Below are positions 33,280 through 39,842 of a stretch of DNA of 43,853 nucleotides, one piece after another. The notes beneath the pieces were generated by a model. The model had not been told where the DNA came from. It saw only the letters and a program-made list of their open reading frames with translations, and made no database searches. Source of the DNA: Modestobacter sp. DSM 44400 (GTDB taxonomy: Bacteria > Actinomycetota > Actinomycetes > Mycobacteriales > Geodermatophilaceae); the NCBI RefSeq assembly GCF_900107175.1, contig NZ_FNOZ01000035.1:1-43853 (forward strand), given 5' to 3'. How positions within the stretch are numbered: the first letter of the stretch is position 1; each line of letters starts with the position of its first letter. Made by a program: the position numbers and the translations under genes.

Positions 33280-33525
33280 GTGAGCAGCACCGCAGAGATC
33301 CAGACCGGCGTCGCCGAGATCCTGGAGGAGGTGGCCGGCGTCGCCCCCGCCGACGTCAGCCCCGAGAAGTCCTTCACCGACGACCTGGACGTCGACTCGC
33401 TCTCCATGGTCGAGATCGCCACCGCCGTCGAGGACAAGTTCGGGGTGGCCATCCCCGACGACGAGCTCGGCAACATCAAGACCGTCGGCGACGCCATCTC
33501 CTACATCGAGAAGAACCAGGGCTGA
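33280..33525 (+). CDS. acpP: Acyl carrier protein
   Basis: This 81-residue acidic ACP carries growing acyl chains on a phosphopantetheine arm attached to Ser in DLDVDSLSMVEI (about residue 41). Flanking helices are EILEEVAGVAP and VAIPDDELGNIKTVGDAISYIE. The GTG at 33280 follows GAGAGGAC, and gives the usual ACP length; the longer frame to 33229 lies in the fabH-acpP spacer. It is third in the fab operon and is followed by the hairpin-repeat array. Confidence 0.95.
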   Translation: MSSTAEIQTGVAEILEEVAGVAPADVSPEKSFTDDLDVDSLSMVEIATAVEDKFGVAIPDDELGNIKTVGDAISYIEKNQG

Positions 33526-33529
33526 CCAA

Positions 33530-33724
33530 CCCACCTCCGGTGTAGGAGCGGAACGGCTCCGCCGTACCAACCGAAACCGGACCCACCTCCGGTGTAGGAG
33601 CGGAACGGCTCCGCCGTACCAACCGAAACCGGACCCACCTCCGGTGTAGGAGCGGAACGGCTCCGCCGTACCAACCGAAACCGGACCCACCTCCGGTGTA
33701 GGAGCGGAACGGCTCCGCCGTACC
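33530..33724 (+). repeat. 52-bp tandem hairpin array between acpP and fabF
   Basis: Three exact 52-bp units (33530-33581, 33582-33633, 33634-33685) and a 39-bp fourth (33686-33724) lie five bases after the acpP stop. Each holds GGAGC-GGAACG-GCTCC within GGTGTA and CGTACC ends, so the RNA would show four evenly spaced hairpins. There is no spacer variation, so it is not CRISPR. The period is not a multiple of three, so the array is not coding. Confidence 0.9.
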
Positions 33725-33796
33725 GCGCCCCTCAGGTACAGCTCTGCCCCCGCACTCCCCCGGCCGTCCGGCCAGTCAGTCCAAGGAGGAACGTCC

Positions 33797-35038
33797 ATGA
33801 GCACGTCCACCGCCGACGTCGTCGTCACCGGGATGGGCGCCACCACGCCGCTCGGTGGCGATGTCGCCTCCACGTGGGAGGCGCTGCTGGCCGGCCGGTC
33901 CGGGGTCACCCGCATCACAGACGACTGGGTGAAGGACTTCCCCGCCCAGCTCGTCGCCCGGCTCGCCGTCGACCCCGCCGAGCAGATCGACCGGGTCCGC
34001 GCCCGCCGGCTCGACCGCAGCCAGCAGGTGGCGGTCATCGCCGCCGAGGAGGCCTGGCGGGATGCCGCCGGCGCGACCTCCGGGGTCGACCCGGAGCGGA
34101 TCGCCGTCGTCTTCGGCACCGGGATCGGCGGCGCGCTGACCCTGCTGGGCCAGGACGACATCCTGGAGCAGAAGGGCCCCAAGCGGGTCTCCCCGCACAC
34201 CATTCCGATGCTCATGCCCAACGGCCCGGCCGCCGCGGTGGGCCTGGCCGTCGGCGCCAAGGCCGGCGTCCACGCCCCGGTCAGCGCCTGCGCCTCCGGC
34301 GCCGAGGCCATCCGCTGGGGCATGGACCTGCTCCGCTTCGACCGCGCCGACATGGTGCTGGTCGGCGGAACCGAGGCCTGCGTGCACCCGCTGCCGATGG
34401 CCGGCTTCGCCGCCATGCGGGCGATGAGCACCCGCAACGACGAGCCCGGCCGCGCCTCGCGCCCCTTCGACAAGGGCCGCGACGGCTTCGTGCTGGCCGA
34501 GGGCGCCGCCGCGCTCGTGCTCGAGCGGGCCGACGCCGCCAAGGCCCGCGGCGCGAGGGTCTACGCCCGGCTCGCCGGCGCCGGGGCCACCTCCGACGGC
34601 TACGACCTGGTCGCCCCGCACCCCGAGGGCGCCGGCGGCGCCCGGGCGATGGCCGCCGCGATCAAGGACGCCGGCCTCACCGCGGCCGACATCGGGCACG
34701 TCAACGCGCACGCCACCTCGACCCCGATGGGTGACACCGCCGAGGCCACCGCCATCCACGGCACCATCGGCGACCACCCGCTGGTGACCGCCACCAAGGG
34801 CCAGACCGGTCACCTGCTCGGCGCCGCCGGTGCGCTCGAGTCGGTGTTCACGATCCTGGCGCTGCGCGACCAGATCGTGCCGGCCACGGCGAACCTCGAC
34901 GACCCCGACGACCACGTGGCCGTGCAGTCCCTCGACATCGTCCGGCGCGAGCCGCGCCGGGCGTCCTTCTCCGCCGCGCTCAACGACTCCTTCGGCTTCG
35001 GCGGCCACAACATGGCCCTGGTGTTCACCACTGTCTGA
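33797..35038 (+). CDS. fabF: Beta-ketoacyl-ACP synthase II
   Basis: FabF/KasA-type elongating synthase (413 residues) condenses acyl-ACP with malonyl-ACP. Thiolase-fold motifs: nucleophile Cys in VSACASGAEAIRWG (about 163-176), His in VNAHATSTPMGD and His in TKGQTGHLLGAAG; a GFGGHN loop ends the chain. The ATG follows AAGGAGGA seven bases upstream. The 271-bp gap from acpP is filled by the hairpin array, so expression may be adjusted separately from acpP. Corresponds to kasA in mycobacteria. Confidence 0.95.
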   Translation: MSTSTADVVVTGMGATTPLGGDVASTWEALLAGRSGVTRITDDWVKDFPAQLVARLAVDPAEQIDRVRARRLDRSQQVAVIAAEEAWRDAAGATSGVDPERIAVVFGTGIGGALTLLGQDDILEQKGPKRVSPHTIPMLMPNGPAAAVGLAVGAKAGVHAPVSACASGAEAIRWGMDLLRFDRADMVLVGGTEACVHPLPMAGFAAMRAMSTRNDEPGRASRPFDKGRDGFVLAEGAAALVLERADAAKARGARVYARLAGAGATSDGYDLVAPHPEGAGGARAMAAAIKDAGLTAADIGHVNAHATSTPMGDTAEATAIHGTIGDHPLVTATKGQTGHLLGAAGALESVFTILALRDQIVPATANLDDPDDHVAVQSLDIVRREPRRASFSAALNDSFGFGGHNMALVFTTV

Positions 35039-35110
35039 GCCCCCGCTCGCCCGCAACGCCGGTTCCGGCAACGGAGCCCTTCCGGCGGAGCCCCCCGATT
35101 GGACGTCCGC

Positions 35111-36526
35111 ATGACCACGGTGCACGCCGAGCCGCCGACCGCACCCGCCGTCGACCCCCGGGACCCGGAGGATCGGCTGTCCCGGTTCTTCGACCCGGGG
35201 TCGATGCGGACGCTGGCGGCGAAGGACACCTCCGGGGTGCTCGCCGCCCGGGGCACCGTCGCCGGTTCCCCGGCGATCGCCTTCTGCACCGACGCCACGA
35301 TCATGGGCGGGGCGATGGGGTTCGACGGCTGCCGCCACATCGTCGACGCGATGGACGCCGCCCTGCGGGAACGCGTGCCGGTCGTCGGCATCTGGCACTC
35401 CGGTGGTGCCCGGCTGGCCGAGGGTGTAACCGCGCTGCACGCCGTGGGCGAGGTCTTCGCGGCCATGGTGCGGGCGTCGGGACGGATCCCACAGATCTCC
35501 GTCGTCCTGGGCCCGGCCGCCGGCGGCGCCGCCTACGGGCCGGCGCTCACCGACATGGTGATCATGGGACCGGCCGGCCGGGTGTTCGTCACCGGCCCGG
35601 ACGTCGTCCGGTCGGTGACCGGCGAGGACGTCGACATGGAGCGGCTCGGCGGCCCGGACACCCACGGACGGCGCTCCGGCGTCGTGCACGTGGTGACCGA
35701 CAGCGAGGCCGAGGCGCTGGAGACCGCCCGCCAGGCGGTCGACCTGCTCGCCGCCCAGGGCAGCTTCGCCGCCGCGGACGGTGCGCCCGACGTCGACCTC
35801 AGGGCGCTGCTGCCCGAGCGGCCGAACCGCGCCTATGACGTCAAGCCGCTGGTCGCCGCGCTGCTGGACGGGCCGTCGCTGGAGCTGCACCCGCGCTTCG
35901 CGCCGAATGTCGTCACCACGCTGGGCCGTCTGGCCGGGCGCACGGTTGGCGTGATCGCCAACAACCCGCTACGGCTGGGCGGCTGCCTGGACTCGGCCTC
36001 GGCGGAGAAGGCGGCCCGGTTCGTGCGGATGTGCGACGCGTTCGGCGTGCCGCTGGTCGTGCTGGTCGACGTGCCCGGCTACCTGCCCGGCGTCGGCCAG
36101 GAGTGGGACGGCGTGGTGCGCCGCGGCGCGAAGCTGCTGCACGCCTTCGCCGAGTCCGTCGTCCCGCGGGTGACGCTGGTGACCCGCAAGTCCTACGGCG
36201 GGGCCTACATCGCGATGAACTCCCGGTCGCTGGGCGCGACGGCGGTCTTCGCCTGGCCCGGCGCCGAGGTGGCCGTGATGGGCGCGAAGGCCGCGGTCGG
36301 CATCCTGCACCGCAAGAAGCTGGCGGCGGCTCCTCCCGGGGAGCGCGAGGCGCTGCACGCCCAGTTGGCCGCCGAGCACGAGCGGATCGCCGGCGGCGTC
36401 AACCGGGCCCGCGAGATCGGCGTGGTCGACGAGGTGGTCGATCCGGCGGAGACCAAGCGGCGGCTGGTGGCGGCTCTGGCGGAGGCGCCGTCCGGTCGCG
36501 GGGCGCACGGCAACATCCCGCTCTGA
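35111..36526 (+). CDS. accD: Acyl-CoA carboxylase carboxyltransferase (AccD6-like)
   Basis: This 471-residue biotin-dependent carboxyltransferase carboxylates acetyl-CoA (and perhaps propionyl-CoA), making malonyl-CoA for FabD. Crotonase-fold motifs: WHSGGARLAEGV, GPAAGGAAYGPALTDMVIM, VTGEDVDMERLGG in the N half; NNPLRLGGCLDSASAEKAARFVRMCDAF and RKSYGGAYIAMNSRSLGA in the C half. No zinc ribbon, as usual for actinobacterial AccD. Position after the kas gene matches accD6 in mycobacteria. ATG at 35111; a TTG at 35099 is the alternative. The biotin-carrying alpha subunit is not in the window. The stop is followed directly by structured element copy d. Confidence 0.93.
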   Translation: MTTVHAEPPTAPAVDPRDPEDRLSRFFDPGSMRTLAAKDTSGVLAARGTVAGSPAIAFCTDATIMGGAMGFDGCRHIVDAMDAALRERVPVVGIWHSGGARLAEGVTALHAVGEVFAAMVRASGRIPQISVVLGPAAGGAAYGPALTDMVIMGPAGRVFVTGPDVVRSVTGEDVDMERLGGPDTHGRRSGVVHVVTDSEAEALETARQAVDLLAAQGSFAAADGAPDVDLRALLPERPNRAYDVKPLVAALLDGPSLELHPRFAPNVVTTLGRLAGRTVGVIANNPLRLGGCLDSASAEKAARFVRMCDAFGVPLVVLVDVPGYLPGVGQEWDGVVRRGAKLLHAFAESVVPRVTLVTRKSYGGAYIAMNSRSLGATAVFAWPGAEVAVMGAKAAVGILHRKKLAAAPPGEREALHAQLAAEHERIAGGVNRAREIGVVDEVVDPAETKRRLVAALAEAPSGRGAHGNIPL

Positions 36527-36582
36527 GAAAGGACCTGCTCCTCCCCACCACTCGCAAGCTCGCGGCGGGCCCCTGGAGCGGG
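36527..36582 (+). terminator. Post-stop structured element, copy d (after accD)
   Basis: It follows the accD TGA directly: GAAAGGACCTGCTCCTCCCC, then ACCACTCGCAAGCTCGC. The outer stem CTGCTCC (36535-36541) pairs with GGAGCGG (36575-36581) with one G-T wobble. The stem sequence differs from the other copies but still pairs. Confidence 0.6.
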
Positions 36583-36660
36583 CCGAACGACGGGCCAGCA
36601 CCCCACGGGGGTGCCGAGCCGTTCTGCCGTGGTCCCGCGACGGTGACCCGGGAGGTGGCC

Positions 36661-37158
36661 TTAGACGACCTGGTGCAGCCAGGTGACCGGGGCGGCGTCG
36701 CCGGCGTAGCGGTAGGCCTCGAGGTCGGCGTCCCAGGGGGCGCCGAGCAGGACGTCGACGCCGTGCCGGAAGGCCTCGGGCGAGGCGGAGGTGGCGGCCA
36801 GGTGACGCAGCTGCTGCTCGGTGACGATGAGGTCACCGTTGGCGCTGGTAGCAGCGCGGAAGACGCCCTGGCCCGGGACGTAGGCCATGCGCTCGCCGTC
36901 GTTGCCCTGGCTGGGCTCCTCGGTCACCTCGAAGCGCAGCATCGGCCACTGCTTGAGGGCAGCGACCAGCTTGGCGCCCATACCGGTGGAACCGGTCCAG
37001 GCGACCTCCGCACGGTAGGAAGCGTGCGCCGCGGGCTGTTCAGCCCACGTCAAAGACACCGGCCCGCCGACGACGCGTTCGAGCGCCCATTCGACGTGCT
37101 GGCAGAGCGCCTTCGGGCACGCGTGCACGAAGACCACACCCTGGGTAGAACGCCGCAC
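36661..37158 (-). CDS. DUF3145 protein
   Basis: This 165-residue actinobacterial protein of unknown function has the DUF3145 pattern: GVVFVHACPKALCQHVEWALE, then RAEVAWTGSTGMGAKLV, LRFEVTEEPSQGNDGERMAY and a final GAPWDADLEAYRYAGD. Members are found beside fatty-acid genes in Streptomyces and relatives, which fits its place after accD and hints at a link to lipid metabolism. The GTG at 37158 is preceded by GGAGG about ten bases upstream. It converges on accD. Confidence 0.88.
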   Translation of the reverse strand: MRRSTQGVVFVHACPKALCQHVEWALERVVGGPVSLTWAEQPAAHASYRAEVAWTGSTGMGAKLVAALKQWPMLRFEVTEEPSQGNDGERMAYVPGQGVFRAATSANGDLIVTEQQLRHLAATSASPEAFRHGVDVLLGAPWDADLEAYRYAGDAAPVTWLHQVV

Positions 37159-37427
37159 GGGGCACCTCCATCGACTCGACTGGCCTCGTCTTCCCCAACG
37201 GACCTGTCGTGCGGTGGTGTGTCTCGGGCATGCTCCGGCACCGGGGTACCGGCGGACAGTCTGCCCGACCGGCGGGGTCCTGCGCCAGTGCGAAGTGGTG
37301 CGAATGGGACGCCTGGGGCGGCTAGCGTCCAAAGAGGCGCCGAAGTTGGACGGTGCGGCGGCGCGGCGACCCGTGGAATTGGACGCTCTGGCCGTGGATC
37401 GTCCAGGGTGCGACGAAGGGGGCTCGG

Positions 37428-38078
37428 ATGAGCGGGACGGTGGACGACGTGGATGTCAGGGTCCGCGAGGAGCGGGCACGGCTGGTCAGCGTGCTCGAGG
37501 CTCTGGACGACGAGCAGTGGCAGACGCCGAGCCTGTGTGCGGGCTGGTCGGTGCGGGACCTCGTCGTGCACCTGCTCATGCCCTACGAGCTGCCGGTGCA
37601 CCGGTTCGCGCTCCTGATGCTGCGCGCCCGAATGAACTTCGACCGGGCCGCGGACCGCTGGGCCACCACGGACCGGCGGTCGCCGTCGGAGGTCATGGCT
37701 GCCCTGCGCGACACCGAGCACCAGACCTTCTCCGGCGGGCCCGGGGCGCCGGCCGAGGCGCCGCTGAGCCACCTGGTGATCCACGCTGAGGACGTCTACT
37801 GGCCCCTCGGCGTGCCGTCGCCGACCGATCCGGAGGACGCCGGCCGCACGCTCGACCAGCTGACGAGCCCGCGGGGCCGCCGCGCGCTCACGCCCGGCCT
37901 GCTCGACGGGTTGGCCTTCTCGGCCTCCGACACGAGCTGGAGCTCCGGCGACGGCGCCCAGGTGTCCGGGCCGGCCGTCGCGCTTGTGACGACGATCGCC
38001 GGTCGCACCGCGGCACTCCACGAGCTCACCGGCGACGGCGTGGCCCCGCTCCGCGCGCGGCTGCAGCCCGTCACCTGA
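37428..38078 (+). CDS. DinB-like maleylpyruvate isomerase-family protein
   Basis: This 216-residue four-helix protein is of the mycothiol-dependent maleylpyruvate isomerase (TIGR03083) type. LCAGWSVRDLVVHLLMPYELP carries the conserved W..R.LV.HL metal-site helix, and PLSHLVIHAEDVYWPLG holds a second His. Relatives bind a metal and some use mycothiol. The substrate is not known and no aromatic-degradation genes are near. ATG with AAGGGGG seven bases upstream. The 269-bp gap before it holds the divergent promoters of this gene and DUF3145. Confidence 0.8.
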   Translation: MSGTVDDVDVRVREERARLVSVLEALDDEQWQTPSLCAGWSVRDLVVHLLMPYELPVHRFALLMLRARMNFDRAADRWATTDRRSPSEVMAALRDTEHQTFSGGPGAPAEAPLSHLVIHAEDVYWPLGVPSPTDPEDAGRTLDQLTSPRGRRALTPGLLDGLAFSASDTSWSSGDGAQVSGPAVALVTTIAGRTAALHELTGDGVAPLRARLQPVT

Positions 38079-38154
38079 GCTTGGTCCACCGCGGTCAGGC
38101 GCCCGTCGCGTCGCGAGGCGGCGCGCGCCGTCTGGCAGGCTGTGCGGGCAGGAC

Positions 38155-38228
38155 GGGGCGGTAGCTCAGCTGGTCAGAGCATGGGACTCATAATCCCTGG
38201 GTCGTGGGTTCGAGCCCCACCCGCCCCA
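38155..38228 (+). tRNA. tRNA-Met (anticodon CAT), attachment site of the right element
   Basis: The gene is 74 nt. The acceptor stem GGGGCGG pairs with CCGCCCC, the discriminator is A, and the D arm is GCTCAGCTGGTCAGAGC. Anticodon loop CTCATAA gives CAT, and the T arm has GGTTCGAGCCC. It is not an initiator (the first acceptor pair is a normal G-C). It is probably elongator Met, but tRNA-Ile2 with the same anticodon is possible. An integrase gene stops 17 bp beyond its 3' end, so the tRNA is a likely attB. Confidence 0.9.
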
Positions 38229-38244
38229 CCGGTATATGGGCAGG

Positions 38245-39396
38245 TCAGCGGCTTGCGTCCTGATCGGTGATCTTGACGATCGGGTCCCGCGCCCACACGG
38301 CGCCCACACTCCGCGAAGAGGTGTGGGCGTCGTGTGCGGCGTCCATGCGGTCGGCGAGCCCGCCGAGGTCGTCGTCGAAGAGCCCGGAGTAGACGTCCAG
38401 GGTCATCGCGGCGGAGGCGTGCCCGAGCATCCGCTGGACCGCTTTGACGTTCGCGCCGCTCGCCACCAGGAGGCTGGCGGCGGTGTGCCGGAGGTCGTGC
38501 GGGCTGAGGTCCTCCAGCCCGGCCGCTCGAGCAGCGGGGTCGAACACCCGCCGACGGAAGTTGCCTGAGCGCAGCACCGCGCCCTCCGGTGAGGTCAGCA
38601 CGAGGTCGTCCCGGCCCTTCCCCTCGCACCGCCGGGACAGCGGCGCCATGAGAACGCCGGGGATGGGCACGGTGCGCTGCTGGTGGCTCTTGGGGGCGCC
38701 GTACTCGACGGTGCCGCCGACCTCGGTGGCGCTCTCGGCGACGGTGAGCCGTTTGCGGAGGAAGTCGACCCGTCGGACCCGCAGCGCGGCCATCTCGCCG
38801 AACCGTAGGCCCGTGTAGGCCAGCAGGTGGACGACGTCGCCATACTCCCCCGCCGCCTCGGCGAGCCGCTCGACCTCGTTCCGATTCAGAAACCGGGGGT
38901 CGGCCCGCCGGACCCGCGGCAGTGGAACGCCGACCGCGGGGTTGCGCGGGATCCGCCCGTCGCGGACGGCCAGGGTCAGCAGGAGCGAGAACACCCGGTG
39001 CGCCTGCCGCACGCTGGAGGGAGCCAGGTCGCTCGACACGAGGCCGGCGACCCAGGCCGCGATCTCGGCATGGGTGACGTCCGCCAGCCGGTACTGGCCC
39101 CACCGCGGCACGATGCGGGCCCTTAGGATCGACCGGTAGCCGTACAGGGTGCTGGGCTTCAGGCCGGTCTGCGCGGCTGACCACTGCTCTGCCCACGCCG
39201 CGACGGTGACGCGGCCCCGCTCGGGCGCCGTCCAGGTCTGGGTGACCAGCGCCGAGGTCTGCTCGTCGAGCCAGTGCTGGGCATCGACCTTGCGGCTGAA
39301 GCGCTTCTCGTGCTGACGTCCGCCGACGTCGCGGTAGCGCGCGCGGTACCGCTTCGCGCCGTCACTGAGCACGATCGTGCTGATGGTCCCGGCCAT
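38245..39396 (-). CDS. Site-specific tyrosine integrase of the right element
   Basis: This 383-residue tyrosine recombinase has an N-terminal arm-binding part (about 1-58, DAQHWLDEQTSALVTQTW), a SAM-like core-binding domain (about 63-155) and a catalytic domain (about 170-345). Catalytic residues: Arg in TGLRFGEMAAL, HDLRHTAASLL, His in GHASAAMTL and Tyr in LDVYSGLF. It ends 17 bp from the 3' end of tRNA-Met(CAT), pointing at it, the usual arrangement for tRNA-integrated elements. ATG start. The excisionase gene lies 81 bp upstream. Confidence 0.93.
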   Translation of the reverse strand: MAGTISTIVLSDGAKRYRARYRDVGGRQHEKRFSRKVDAQHWLDEQTSALVTQTWTAPERGRVTVAAWAEQWSAAQTGLKPSTLYGYRSILRARIVPRWGQYRLADVTHAEIAAWVAGLVSSDLAPSSVRQAHRVFSLLLTLAVRDGRIPRNPAVGVPLPRVRRADPRFLNRNEVERLAEAAGEYGDVVHLLAYTGLRFGEMAALRVRRVDFLRKRLTVAESATEVGGTVEYGAPKSHQQRTVPIPGVLMAPLSRRCEGKGRDDLVLTSPEGAVLRSGNFRRRVFDPAARAAGLEDLSPHDLRHTAASLLVASGANVKAVQRMLGHASAAMTLDVYSGLFDDDLGGLADRMDAAHDAHTSSRSVGAVWARDPIVKITDQDASR

Positions 39397-39477
39397 CAGA
39401 CGACCTTCCCCACATGCCGTCCCTGCGTCAACGGACGGCGCCGCGGCGATCAGGCCGCGGGTGGTCGCCGCGACCCG

Positions 39478-39708
39478 TCAACGGGAGCCGGGCGGCTGGT
39501 CGTGCTGGGTGTCGATCCAGGCGCGGAGGTCGTCGCGGCGGTAAAGGACGCGGCGACCGAGGCGGAAGCTGCGGGGGCCGGTGCCCAGGTGTCTCCAGTA
39601 GCGCAGGGTCGCGACGGGCGCGCGGACGAGCTCGGCTGCTTCGCTGATGGTGAGCAGCTCCGGGTCGCGGCTGCCGGCGAGCTCGGGACGGGTGGGGTGG
39701 TCCGGCAT
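39478..39708 (-). CDS. Excisionase-like HTH protein (AlpA/Xis type)
   Basis: This 76-residue protein has a MerR/AlpA-like HTH: LLTISEAAELVRAPVATLRYWRHLGTGP, then FRLGRRVLYRRDDLRAWIDTQ (in parts). It likely directs excision by the neighbouring integrase or regulates it. The ATG follows GGAGG. It resembles the protein at 1516-1707 in the left element, supporting a common element family. The relaxase gene lies 134 bp upstream on the same strand. Confidence 0.85.
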   Translation of the reverse strand: MPDHPTRPELAGSRDPELLTISEAAELVRAPVATLRYWRHLGTGPRSFRLGRRVLYRRDDLRAWIDTQHDQPPGSR

Positions 39709-39842
39709 AGCTGCCTCCGGGGCAGGTCGGCAGTGGTTGGCCCTTCGGCTTCAAAGGCGCGTTTCTCCGTCGATTGGTGACAGCGTCGTCGGAGTGACGG
39801 GTTCGGTCCGCCTGACCTGCTGTTGCGGTGACGGGTGGACGG

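Noticed and set aside
33530-33724. CRISPR array
   Set aside because: Units are contiguous and identical with no variable spacers, and no cas genes are present.
33154-34542. A 462-codon minus-strand frame with a repeated GTAEPFRSYTGG-like motif
   Set aside because: The repeat is the antisense reading of the 52-bp array, and the rest is antisense of fabF.
38155-38228. Initiator tRNA-fMet
   Set aside because: The first acceptor pair is a normal G-C, and the anticodon stem lacks the three consecutive G-C pairs of initiators in the usual place.
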